Positions 50,544-61,584 of a DNA stretch of 64,000 nucleotides are shown here, one piece after another. The stretch is from positions 504,061 through 568,060 of the forward strand of contig NW_019775724.1 in assembly GCF_001039355.2 (NCBI RefSeq), read 5' to 3'. A model generated the notes under the pieces. That model did not search any database, was not told the origin of the DNA, and saw nothing but the letters and a program-made list of their open reading frames with translations. Numbering within the stretch: the first letter of the stretch is position 1; each line of letters begins with the position of its first letter. Source of the DNA: Lingula anatina (Eukaryota; Brachiopoda; Lingulata; Lingulida; Lingulidae). A program made the position numbers and the translations under genes.

Positions 50544-51423
50544 TGAGCTGGAGACACAGTCATCTCATGACAACCGTGGCCTCTGAAAATATTACAACTG
50601 ATGAAGACCCGTAGCCTGGGTCTCAAAACCAGCATAAACCAGCTTTTTTATTTTAGTATTTCCTTGAGTGCTGCTTGTCATGTGTGAACTTCAGCAGTAT
50701 TTTTGACTAAAATTCACTGGATCAATCATAAATGTTAGACGAGTATATCAACTGCACCATGCACACTTCTGTGAGAGCCATAAATCATAACGGCAGGATA
50801 CAGTGTGGTGAACACCAATCCAACCCACCACTGTTGGTTGGAGTCCACAAAATGTGAAAATATTGAGAATAAAAAATAAAGAAGTTGGCATTGGCCTGAA
50901 GTTCAACGTACAAACTTCCAAACCAGACCACTTTTTTTGCTGAATATCTACAATATCTACTAGAAATTCTTTCAACTTCAATCCTAGAATATGAGTTAAG
51001 TATAAACAAAGGACCACACAATACCACACTCAAAGCCCACTGATAGAGTAAAGTAGATTTGTCAAGTATTCTGAAAAATTTATTCTCCTTGAAAGAATTA
51101 CTTGCTCCATAACGGAGACAAATAGAGGTTCTTGGTATGAAGTGCTTGTGCTTTAGTACTCTTTGTCAAGAATTCACTGAGTGCAGACGAATTGTGCAGA
51201 AATATATCGATTTCAGGGCAATTTACATTAAAAAATCATATATATTTTCAATACTGAATACTATGAGTACAAAGAAGACACTGTGCTTGATAAACTGGTT
51301 TTGAAAAGAATAATTCATTTTTTTAATATGTATTTCTGGTCCCTATGCAGCTGCCTATAGTCAGAGTAATCTGCACGCCTTAAGTGGAAAAACTGGTGAA
51401 AAAATTCTATACTCTATTAGAAT

Positions 51424-53020
51424 AATTCAAAACAAAAAATAAAAACAAGGCAGCAAAGCTGTCAAATGTACAGACAAAAAGCAGACAATAACAATGCACA
51501 AAATAGGCTTAGTACTGTTAATTCTGATGCAAAAGTACATTATGCTTAACTGCAAATTCAACATCAAATTTTAATTATGCTCAACAGGTAATACCCATGT
51601 AAGTAAAATGTGTAACAAGCATAAGGCTTCAGGCCCATGGGTGTTCAAGTTCACACTTTGAAAATGCCAGAATGAGAAAAATGAAAATTTCACACAAAAC
51701 TGCATAACTTCAATAATAAATGATAACCCAACTGAGCTGGCTTTCTAATTTGAACTGCATGCCAATCCTAAAAATCATACTTGTAAGTTAAAAATAATAA
51801 TAAGTAACACAGTTTTCTTTTCATAATCTTAGTAGTAGCAGTGCAAAAAGATTTTTGTCAATTTTGATGTAACATTACATAATAAATTACAGAATAATTA
51901 TCATCATTTTTTGATTATTGACTATAAATAGGATGGACATGTAGAAAATATGATTACCATTCTGATTCATGTCCATGGGAGCTCTGAGTCCCACAATGAA
52001 TATGCCAACACGATAAAAATTAATATTTCACTTAAATGTATAACTTCCAGAAAAAGAAGCCAATTAGACTGCTTTTCCAACTCAGGGTGCATTTTAGTCC
52101 TGTGTTTCTTTTTTGAAAGTTTGACAATCATAAGTAATACTGTTTTTCCATAATGGTCATCATAGCAGCATCACCAAAAATTGTGTTTTCTTCTATTTTG
52201 ATGCAATGTTACATAATGCTTAACAGCATAATGACCATCAATTTTTAATAATAAAATATACGTATCATGGATTTTCAGAAAATGTGACTAGCATGGCTCT
52301 TCAAGCCCGTGGAGGTTCTAAGTCACACCTTGAAAACGGCAATATGTGAAAAATTAAATTTTCACAAAAAATGTTTAACTGCCATAAAAATTTACCAAAC
52401 AGACTGCATTGCCTACTGAAGCTGTATTTTAGTCCCATGTTTCTTTCCTGTTAGTTTGAGAACAGTAAGTGACATGGTTTTTCTTAAATGGTCATCATGG
52501 GAGCAGTGCCCAAAATAGGGGTTTCTTCAAATTTTGATCCAATATTACATAATGTTTTACAGCATAATGACCATCCATTTTTCATAATAAATTATACCTG
52601 TCATGGATTTTAAGAAAATGTGACTAGCATGGGTCTTCAAGCCCGTGGAGGTTCTAAATCACACCTTGGAAATGCCAATAAGTAAAAAATTAAATTTTCA
52701 CAAAAAACTGTTTAATTGNAATGACCATCCATTTTTCATAACAAATTATACCTGTCATGGATTTTAAGAAAATGTAACTAGCATGGGTCTTTAAGCCCAT
52801 GGAGGTTCTAAGTCACACCTTGGAAATGCCAATAAGTAAAAAATTAAATTTTCACAAAAAACTGTTTAATTGCCAGAAAAATTTACCAAACAGACTGCAT
52901 TGTCTACTGAAGCTGTATTTTAGACCCATGTTTCTTTCCTGTAAGTTTGAGAACAGTAATTGACATGATTTTCCTTAAATGGTCATCATGGGAGCAGTGC
53001 CCAAAATAGGGGTTTCTTCA
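51424..53020 (+). repeat. Dispersed/tandem repeat block
   Basis: Repeated landmarks: TTCAAGCCCGTGGAGGTTCT (52301, 52634 and, altered, 52790) and CATAATGACCATC (several). The opening AAACAAGGCAGCAAAGCTG at about 51441 matches about 61409. Three to four diverged units of roughly 330-490 bases can be followed. The class is unknown. Confidence 0.7.
52719..52719. other. Ambiguous base (n), likely assembly join
   Basis: A single n sits between two copies of about 155 bases that differ at only a handful of positions (for example CATAATAAATT/CATAACAAATT, CCCGTGG/CCCATGG). This is what a scaffold join between overlapping contigs or two alleles looks like. Confidence 0.7.
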
Positions 53021-53034
53021 AGATGATGGCTATA

Positions 53035-53060
53035 TGTACAGACACATCTGTGTCTGTACA
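53035..53060. other. Perfect 12-bp-arm inverted repeat
   Basis: TGTACAGACACA, then TC, then TGTGTCTGTACA. The arms are fully complementary and separated by two bases. Confidence 0.8.
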
Positions 53061-53410
53061 TAATAAAGGAAGGTGGGGATGTTTTTGGTTCATGATGATG
53101 ACGTGCATTTCTCCTCATTGAATATTCATACTACAATTTACTTTGTCTGCATTGGATAAAACAAGTATTGTCATTAAACCACACACAGACTTAAGTTTCT
53201 ATATCATTTTTGAAAGTATACATTTATTTTTCAGTTTCAATTCAAACAGGTTTATACTTGTTTAACTTTAAAATTTGTAAACTTTCATTATCACATGGAG
53301 GGTCCATTTAAGGTCAGAGCTGCTAAGCAGAAAATATATTTAACAAAGATAGCATGCATCAGATCGGAATTCCTGAAAGTAGGTTAAATAAACCATGCCA
53401 CAAGACCTAC

Positions 53411-56400
53411 CTGTAAGCTTTTCATTTTCTTTTCAAAGTTTTCTGCAGTCTGTTTATGTTGCTCGTTGTCTGCTTCGAAACTTTGGACCTGGTTCTTTAA
53501 AGCATCTAACTGATTTTGGCATTCCTACATTGGGACAAGGAATAATGTTATAATTATTATAATCTGATCATTGTAGGCTACAATAATCAGCAGATTTTAA
53601 ATGAAAACCAAGTCTATCATCAGTAAGGATAGTTAATCTATACATGTACTATGAAACTGCAAAAATTGCCATGAATCAGAAGAATGTTCAATACATCTTT
53701 TTATCCTAAAGAATTCATCCACTATTATCCAAGACCTTTTAACATCTTTTAAACCAATTTGCACATGCAAACTTTATTAACAAATTTGAACACTGTTTGG
53801 AGCTGTTACTACATATTCCTTACCTCAGTTTTTCGTGTGATCTCCATCTTGTCAAGTTCTAGTCTACCTAACTGTACAGCTAATAAATGTATGTGGTTCA
53901 CTTTATCTTCATCTTCATGTGTCTTAACCTCTGGTTGTGTTCCCTAAAAATACAACCACCAAATCTATAAAAGTGTCCGCAAAACAATAAAGAATAAACA
54001 CATATAAAAAACTTCAAAATTTACTTTCCCCCTTTTTTCCAAAATAACTTGACAGTGGGATTACATTTGCTATACATTTTGTGAGCTAAGTTTAACCTGA
54101 CAGATCATAGAAGGATGGAACAATCTGTAATGTGAATGTTGCTTAATTTTGACACATTTATACTGGAGGGTCCTTGATACTTTAAGTGACAATCTTTTTC
54201 TAATTACATAACCATTACCTCATTATGTATTTTTCATAATTCCCCCTGATATATACATATTTTAATCCCACTCTACTCCTATGGAAATGCACAATCTACT
54301 GTTTATATGCTCACCTGAAATTCACATCCATAAACTCTGTATGGGCATTCTGCTGGCTTTGCTTGACATATTCTAAAATGCTCTTCAAGCTTGATAAACA
54401 CAAGACACATAGTTAACATATTTTGTCAAAAGCCATAAGTAAATAAATACAGCATCACAAATCTACAATATACTAAAATGAGAGTATAATAAAAATATAT
54501 CAGAATATAAAATGTAAAGTACCAGTACAAATCATAAATCAATACAAAACATAGTCTGTGAGTACATGCGTGATTTGAGTAAAACTTTTAAGATTGTCTA
54601 TTAAGAAAGTTATAGATTGTCATTCAGAGAAATAATTCTAAGAAACTTTGAAGAAATATTAGATAGCAGACCTAACAAATGCTACTAGTAAAAAGATATT
54701 GTACCTCCCCTCTTTTAATTCCAGTTGCACCACATTTGTGTGGACAATCCACTTGGACTTCAAGACATGTTTCATCTATGTGTGTCTGCAACCAAGTCAA
54801 AACAATTAAATATGTAAAAAAAATATGTAAAAAAAACTGTACAGTTTTAATACCTCTTTGGTAATGCAAAACTATCTAATGTAAAAACTCCAAATGCTTT
54901 TGTTGCAATAGACAAATTTAAAAGAATCGCTGAATTTTTTTTTTAATAGCATTAATAATTATCTTCTCCATCCCAATAAGTACTAAGTTCTGCTTTAAAG
55001 ATACTGAAGATTAACACAACAATATATAGTTTGATTGCTATTTGGCCAGTTAAGGTCAGTGACTCACTATTATTTCTTGCCAAAATCAAGAATGATTTTA
55101 CAATATTACATTAATCTTACCTCATACTCTGAAAAGGGCACCTGTTGTAGGCAATACCGACATGCTACTGGTCGCTGTGAACATTCTTCAGTCTGGTGAT
55201 GGTTTGTTTGTATACGTGGAATAAGGTTGCCACAAAATGCACAACACTCAGGGGTATATTCACAATCTGCTGAATGTTTCTAAAATACACACATGAAATA
55301 TGTAACTTAGGTGTAAAAACATACAGTCAGCCATTCAGTGTAGTTTTACTTCAATAACTCATTAAATTTTCAGCCATTTGAAAGATTATATTAAATTTTT
55401 GTTTAAAATAATGTGGACCTTCTAATTAGTACTTACATCCAACTCTTTCCATTTCATCTTTTTAGGGCATCCATAGTTTTTATTTGAGCAGTAAACTTCA
55501 AGTCTTTGCATTTCTCTGTGAGCGCTCTTGTCCTTGAAAACCTAGTATATAAAAAAGTATTTATCAAGACAGGGACATAAATTTATACAGATTTTAAAAC
55601 AGGCAGCAATTCCAGTAAATGATGGTTCATAATAATAATAGAATGACTGCAAATGATACTAAAAGTTAAGTACCAGTCTCTGTAAGATTCAGAATAGGGT
55701 GGCACATGACCCTCTCAGATTTTGATGAAAATTGGTGTATTTGTTCATTATAGCCCCAAACCAACATAATGGATATTGGTTTGTTTGAATCACCCTTGGT
55801 TGCCGTGGTAACAGCACTTAAAATTTTTCACCCAAGATGGCGGAATCCAGATTGCAAAATTTCAATTTCAGCTATATTTGAGCTAAAAAAACATAAATGT
55901 GGATAAATAAACATTTTTCATTTTCAGACATTGTTAAATATCATATCCTATTTGAACTAAAAACATATAAATAAATGTTTTTGGTGGCCTTTAAAAATTA
56001 GAAAAATAACTTTGAAAATGGGGAATTTTCAAAAATTCCAATTTTTGCTAAAATGCCCAAATTTGCAAATTTCAAATACATTTTTCATAGACTGGCCAAA
56101 GCCATCTATTATCACCATACATTACATAAGAAAGAACATGTACTGTCCTTATATAATCAAAAATAAAATTTTTTTTCAAACACATTTTTCAAAAAATTAT
56201 TCAATTTTTAAAATTCTTAATCCAAGATGGCGGCAACCAAATTGCACATTTTACATATTTGTGTATATTAAAAATAACAAACATGGTTAGACACCTATTT
56301 TATATTTGTATATTGCTAAATCCCAAATCTTGATTAAGTGAAAAACATAAAAAATATTATTTTTTGCTGGCCTTTTAAAATTAAAAAAATAACTTTGAAA

Positions 56401-58520
56401 ATGGGGAATTTTCAAAAATTCAAAATTTTGCTAAAATGCCCAAATTTGCCATTTTCAAATACACTTTTAACAAACTGGCCAAAGCCACCTATTATCGACA
56501 TACATAATATAAGGAAGTACATATACTGAACTGTTTTAATCAAAAATAAATTTTTTTTCAAACACAATTTTCAAAAAATTATTCAAATTTTAAAATTCTT
56601 AATCCAAGATGGCGGCAATCAAATGGCAAAATGTCCCTATTTCTGCTGTAAACTATACAAGCATGGATAAAAACACACATTTCATTTTTGTCCTGCTAAA
56701 TATTATATCTTGATTTAGTCAAAAGCATATTACTCAATATTTTAAAAAGTCCTAAAAAATTAGAAAAACAACTCTAAAAATGGCAGATTTCCAAAATTTC
56801 AAATTTTAGCTAAAATGCCAAAATTTTGCCATTTTCAAATTTTTCATAGACTGGCCAAAGCCACCTAATATTGTCATACATTAAAAGTGAATGTTTTGAT
56901 TTAATATCTAAAAAATCTTTTTTCAAACATTTAAAAAATATGCAAATTTTAAAATTCACAATCCAAGATGGCATCAACCAAATAGCAAATTTTCCATATT
57001 TCCCTATTTCTGCATTAAAAATTAAAATACAAATTTTGTACTTGTGTCGTGCTAAATAACTTGATTTAGTCAAAAGCACACAGGTAAATATTTTTGTGAT
57101 CTTTAAAAAAACTTTAAAATGATGAATTTTCACAATGGGACAATGGGTGTTAATCTTTCAGGGTCATACAATAACAGCAATATGGTGGTATTCTTTTGGT
57201 TGACATCCAATAGTTGAGAAATATCTCCTGCCAGTCTCAGCTTCAGTTTCAATCTCTTGTGGACTTTCTACCACTGTCCAGGAAAAAAAATTCCCTTAAT
57301 CATAAACTACTATCTATAATGTGCGTGGATTTAGCAGTGCCCACCCCAGATTAATTAACATTTTTATTTGATTCTTTTAATTGTATATGAATATATTTTA
57401 AACAAATCACAGTGAAATAAATCTTGTATTTAGTCTTTCTTATTTGAAAGAAAATGAGGCATCTTCTCTGCATAGTAGTAAATTATATGAATATTTATTA
57501 TGGTGTTCAGCATTTTTGTCACAAACTTAAAATACCAATATATATTTTCTCTCATGCTCCTTGCCCTAAGATGTTCAAAATTTATTAATTTTGCTAATTT
57601 TCTTTTGGTATACAACTTATTTGTAAGAATATTTGGTGTAGGTAAAGTCCATTGGTAACCAGCTACACTGTTAGAAGTTGTGATATCAAAGCAAAGCAGT
57701 TATCAATGTTAAGGGTGCCTTAACATGATAGTATGTGATGCTTTTTGTCCCCAGAATCATGCATGATCATACATTTTGATGAGTCCAACATCTGCCTCAA
57801 CACTGAGGACTAATTTGGCATGTTACAATCAGGTAGAAAGTATCATTATGATAATTTCCCCTATTTAAGTTACTATTTACAATTTTTAATGTAAAGAGTT
57901 AAGTTAGGTCACCTGGTAGTTTTCAGTAAAGAAATATGAGAAAAAATTATAGATAACACAGACTTTATGATATCAAAACTGTGGGAGCATTATACTACGC
58001 AGGACTTGATTAGGTGAGTCTTTAATACAAATAGCATGATTATCAAGGCTTATAAAGCAAATCGTAAAGTAATGCTATCTTGTTTTCTCATTTAGTATTT
58101 TTTGTGACTGAAAATCTAATGTACTGCTATATTTTTCCGAGAAAAACTGAGCTGCAAGACTGGTTTGTCAAATAAAGTGCAATAGTACACACCATATCAC
58201 TCCCATTCTGAAAGGATAAAACTGGCTGCTTGTACTTTGTATTATTTTTAAGGCGATACATACACAAGGACCATTATATTTATGTGATCCTATCTGTTTT
58301 AACTCACCATGGCGGTCCACACATTTTAATACTGAGAATGACCTTATTTTAGAACACTCTATTTTAGAGAAGGGGTGCCTCAAATGTTATGGAGATCGGG
58401 CTTTTATAATCTATGCCCCCAAATTATGGAACGCCTTACCAAGTTTTATTAGAAAAGCAGACGACTTTGACAGTTTTAAATCCCTTCTTAAAACTCACAT
58501 TTTGAAATCTGTCTATATCT

Positions 58521-58577
<57 letters not shown>

Positions 58578-60371
58578 TTTAGTAGTGTTAATTTTAAATG
58601 GTTTCCAAGTGTTTCAGATTTAAATATTTATATTATTGTAAGGCGCCTTGAGGTAGCAGGTAAGGCACCATATAAGAATATTATTATTATTGACAGATAT
58701 CTTTTACATGTCTATTTTATTTTACAAGGTTTTTTATTTAGAAACTAGAAATTTCTTCCACTTGTATGAGCACCAATTTCTACTATATATATTAAGTATT
58801 CAAGTAATCTGTTCTGTTATCGACTTCAAGTACCTGAGCGGGCACGACGGGCCTTACAGGGCGCTGTTTTAAATTGGAGGTAGACCATACTCAAGCAGTA
58901 AATAGCCGTAAAACACAAACTCACGTTGAACATCAAAACTTTATTAGAAAACCTGTATCATAGTTGACACTGACTTAATTTAGAGTATAGTAACTGACAG
59001 TGCTTTACGTATTTGTCGATTATATCGGATATTAACGGCAACTGCACGTGAGGGAGAAGACGAGGTTTTCACAGTGGTACATGTACCTGGTAGTTTTCTT
59101 GATATCCATAGTTAGTAAGGCCGATATTATACGACCATAAAGTTCTACCAGTCCTTTCTTGTGGGTAATTTATGAAAAACTGCATATCATGCCGTAAATA
59201 AATAACTGTGTGCATTCTCCTTCCACATACGAAACCGACGGCAATCAGAGCTCCCGCCATCTTGGATAAAATTAGTTATGTTGTATATAAAAAAATCGAT
59301 GTGCGGAAACAAATACTACACACCAGTCGGCATAAAAACAATCCAAGCAATAAATGATCCAGAAGACAAGTGCCATTTATCCAAAAAATATCCATTTCAT
59401 GAGATAAATAACCTTAATTCAATTTATTTACATCTGAATGAGTTCGTAGTTTAGCAGTCACCGCTACTGCGCATGCGCAGATGGTCTTTTTCGCGTAGTT
59501 TTAGCGTTGATTGTTTTTAATGTAATTTAACCATTTTATGTTTTGAAAAAAATTTTATTTCATTTTTTGGTAGCTGAATATATGCTGTAAACATCTTGTA
59601 TAGCCATCTTACATAACTACGTCGGCCATACGAGTTATTTGTCAGTGAATATGGGGTTACCTGAACATTTTATATAGAAAAGCATATGGGAGAAAATTTT
59701 AAGGCTTAAGTATAAAACGCTCTAAAAAATAAATTATTTTAAATATGCAACTTTTCGGGCTCAATTCATTAGTTTTTAGCATAGTTCTTCACAATAAATT
59801 AAAAGAAAACAAAATCTGGGAGGGTCATGTTCCAATGCCCCTATGTGTTTCTGATTCTTACAGAGACTGGTACTTAAATAGCTCTCAGTTTCACATTAAT
59901 TAGTCATGGTAAAATACCATTAGAATATTTTGGAAAATCACCAGGTTTTCAGATAAACATATGAAAATGAAAAGAAAAGTTTATATTTTCAGATTAGTAA
60001 AGATAACCCAAACTCAAAAAGAAGTTTTGTGTTTATCATCAATGAGGACATTTTTTACCAATGACATTTTTCTACAGCTAATGGACATTAATACTCACAG
60101 AGTTGACATCATTTTTATTCAGTTTGTCACAATCTTCTTCACCACCTGGACACATGACCTCGACCTGATTTTCTCCGAACAGTGAATCAAGGCAGAGTTC
60201 ACAAATGCGATGTCCACATGAAGTTTGCATTGGATTTAACAGGGCATCTTTACACTTGGCGCACTTATAACGCTCATCAAGGTGGACAAAGTTTGGCCGT
60301 TGTTCTGCTGACCCTATACTGGCCACTGATGAACTTCCTGTCAGACTCTCATGGGTGGCTGAAGATGCCAT
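53411..60371 (-). CDS. TRAF-like: TRAF-like RING/zinc-finger/coiled-coil protein, no MATH exon found
   Basis: Seven exons on the minus strand: 60371-60099, 55541-55437, 55279-55121, 54785-54705, 54389-54315, 53943-53824, 53524-53411, all joined in phase 0 (309 codons). The ATG at 60371 follows a splice acceptor (exon begins about 60381), so a 5' UTR exon lies upstream. The RING spans residues 37-82: CAKC (37-40), CGHRICELC (52-60), CPGGEEDC (74-81). VFKDKSAHREM and VYCSNKNYGC open the TRAF zinc-finger region, followed by CRYCLQQVPFSEYE, VDCPHKCGATGIKRGE and CPYRVYGCEFQ. Exons 6 and 7 are a heptad-like coiled coil (TRAF-N position). TRAFs are receptor-proximal ubiquitin ligases and scaffolds in NF-kB/JNK signalling. 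The order is closest to TRAF3/TRAF5. The receptor-binding TRAF-C (MATH) domain is not in the window, and no stop codon was assigned. Confidence 0.88.
55690..57130 (+). repeat. Four diverged tandem units of about 360-390 bp
   Basis: CCAAGATGGC recurs at about 55832, 56223, 56604 and 56963. Each is followed by the same A/T-rich blocks (TTTCAAAAATTC, GCTAAAATGCCC, CTGGCCAAAGCC). It lies in TRAF intron 1. Frames inside are chance. Confidence 0.85.
58180..58690 (+). mobile_element. LINE 3' fragment (L2/CR1-like)
   Basis: A plus-strand frame at about 58388-58520 reads GDRAFIIYAPKLWNALPSFI and then RKADDFDSFKSLLKTHI, the standard C-terminal end of L2/CR1-type reverse transcriptases (AFSVYAPKLWNxLP...SFKSxLKTHLF). 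A 3' tail with AAGGCGCCTTGAGG, GGCACCATATAAGAA and TATTATTATTATTG follows. The upstream part is decayed with stops, and a (TA)n run is inserted at 58523-58573. It is 5'-truncated and inactive. Confidence 0.82.
58523..58573 (+). repeat. (TA)n microsatellite
   Basis: About 25 TA units inside the LINE fragment. Confidence 0.97.
58940..58945 (-). terminator. Poly(A) signal for the small nested gene
   Basis: AATAAA on the minus strand, downstream of the stop at 59069. Confidence 0.45.
59069..59260 (-). CDS. Small intronless gene nested in TRAF intron 1 (63 aa)
   Basis: The ATG lies in a CCAAGATGGCGGGAG context. The frame gives 63 residues: a short hydrophobic N-terminus (MAGALIAVGFVCGRRM), then a polar segment rich in Tyr and Asn (YPQERTGR, LTNYGYQENYQ). 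AATAAA follows at 58945-58940, about 125 bases after the stop, and the promoter side has a palindromic CTGCGCATGCGCAG (59467-59480). Base composition is less AT-rich than the neighbourhood. I do not recognise the family; a small mitochondrial membrane protein would fit the NRF1-like site and N-terminal helix, but this is inference. A GTATGT at 59230 could also act as a splice donor, making only MAGALIAVGF coding in this exon. Confidence 0.5.
   Translation of the reverse strand: MAGALIAVGFVCGRRMHTVIYLRHDMQFFINYPQERTGRTLWSYNIGLTNYGYQENYQVHVPL
59467..59480. promoter_or_regulatory. NRF1-type palindrome CTGCGCATGCGCAG
   Basis: A perfect palindrome containing the NRF1 consensus (TGCGCATGCGCA). It lies about 207 bases upstream of the ATG at 59260 in an AT-rich region where CpG is otherwise rare, so chance is unlikely. 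Confidence 0.65.
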
Positions 60372-60413
60372 TTTTTGCCCTCTGTGGAATTGTAATATAG
60401 AAGCAATCAACAA

Positions 60414-60757
60414 TTAAAGGGATAATATCTCTTCGTATGAGGTCTACATTTCACAATAAAAACATTGTGAATAACTCATAGAAATATAATATATTCTGTT
60501 TTACGACAAAAACAACAGTTATAGCTCTTATTCTGATATCTCAGCTTGTCTTCAGACCATGTGACCTCCATTGATGGCCATACTCTGTTATAATCTCTTA
60601 AGAGATTTTAACAAAAAACCAAACTTTTTAGAAAGAAACCAGGGACTAACTTTGAATGTAAAAATGGATTCATTAACCATGGTAAGTATGGGAAAATTGT
60701 TGTTTACTCCAGGAAAATTCATTTTTTGGCCAAAACGAAGAGTTATTATCCCTTTAA
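60414..60757 (+). mobile_element. TTAA-family MITE, best-preserved copy
   Basis: It is 344 bp including TTAA at both ends. The left end TTAAAGGGATAATATCTCTT and the reverse of the right end (TTAAAGGGATAATAACTCTT) match over about 22 bases. A TTAA target site is used by piggyBac- and Kolobok-type transposases; no transposase is encoded here. It sits immediately upstream of the TRAF coding exon. Confidence 0.85.
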
Positions 60758-61384
60758 GCAGCATATACAACACTGTATCAATTAAAAATGCAGATTTACA
60801 GTGTATCTCCTGAATTAGAAGTACTAGTAAGGAAAACATGCCTAAATCGTAATAAACATCTGTTTTGATAAAACTATTTGCCAAGATGTTGACAAGTCTT
60901 GCCAGATAAGAAAAAGCACTTTTTGACTTAAAATCCTGCATTTTTGAATAATCTTTATAAGGGAAACAGTTCTTCTTTAGTTTTAAAATTCATAAATCAA
61001 TTACTTGAGTATGCCAGATGAAACCACTCAGTAGAAATGTTATAGCCAGGTAGCTATGCCTTTCCGTCCGTAATGCTTATTTTCTGTTGGTAATGATTTT
61101 TTATTATAAAATTAATTTGTTATCAAATATGTTAAAAAATTTTTTTGGATATTTGGTAAACATAGCACTAGGATGAGGAAAATATGAAAGGAAATTTTTT
61201 TTTTGCCAAGTAGTCTTTAAAAAAAACTTAAAAAATAGAGCCCAAATCATTACGGACGGAAAAAATGACTTTGGATTAATGATTAATTAACTATTTTTTA
61301 AAGATTTCACTTGTTTTTTATGTGTTTACCTCAAGGAATTGCTGTAATTTATGTCTCAATTGAAAGATATTGATTAAAATTTAT
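60758..61384. other. Gene-free sequence upstream of TRAF
   Basis: Nothing beyond AT-rich sequence was recognised. CCGTCCGTAATG near 61067 and CATTACGGACGG near 61248 are complementary and could mark another diverged foldback of about 190 bp. Confidence 0.4.
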
Positions 61385-61584
61385 TTTGAGTGTTATATGC
61401 AAAAAATAAACAAGGCAGCAAAGCTGTCAAATGTACAGACAAAAAACAGAAAGTACAAAAGCATCAATAGGATACTGTTAATTCTGATGCACTTATGTAT
61501 TATGCTTAACTGCATAGCCAACATCAAATTTTAATTCTGCGCAACAGTTGATTGGGATGAAAGTAAAATGTGTAACAAGCATTA

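Larger units (their letters stand above)
50544..53410. other. Interval between AFAP and TRAF exons, repeat-filled
   Basis: No coding exon could be supported here on the minus strand, although one of phase 0-to-1 would be needed to splice the flanking exons together. About 51424-53020 is a dispersed, partly tandem repeat (TGGTCATCATGGGAGCAGTG recurs near 52490 and 52980) with relatives at 61390-63430. An ambiguous base lies at 52719. The frame at 51029-50748 shows no family features. Confidence 0.6.

Noticed and set aside
50748-51033. Two overlapping minus-strand frames between the AFAP and TRAF exons as the missing MATH or AFAP start exon
   Set aside because: Neither frame has MATH-domain or AFAP N-terminal features, and no matching phase 0-to-1 splice borders were found.
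51060-51240. Minus-strand frame with EIDIFLHNSSALSEFLTKS as a linking exon
   Set aside because: It reads like protein for about 40 codons but lacks a convincing donor and family resemblance, so chance is more likely.
50094-53524. Direct splice from the last TRAF exon (ends 53411) to the AFAP exon at 50230
   Set aside because: The phases disagree (0 versus a required 1), so the AFAP frame would be lost.
56012-57133. Several frames of 60-107 residues on both strands
   Set aside because: They are produced by the A/T-rich tandem units in TRAF intron 1 and have no domain or splice support.
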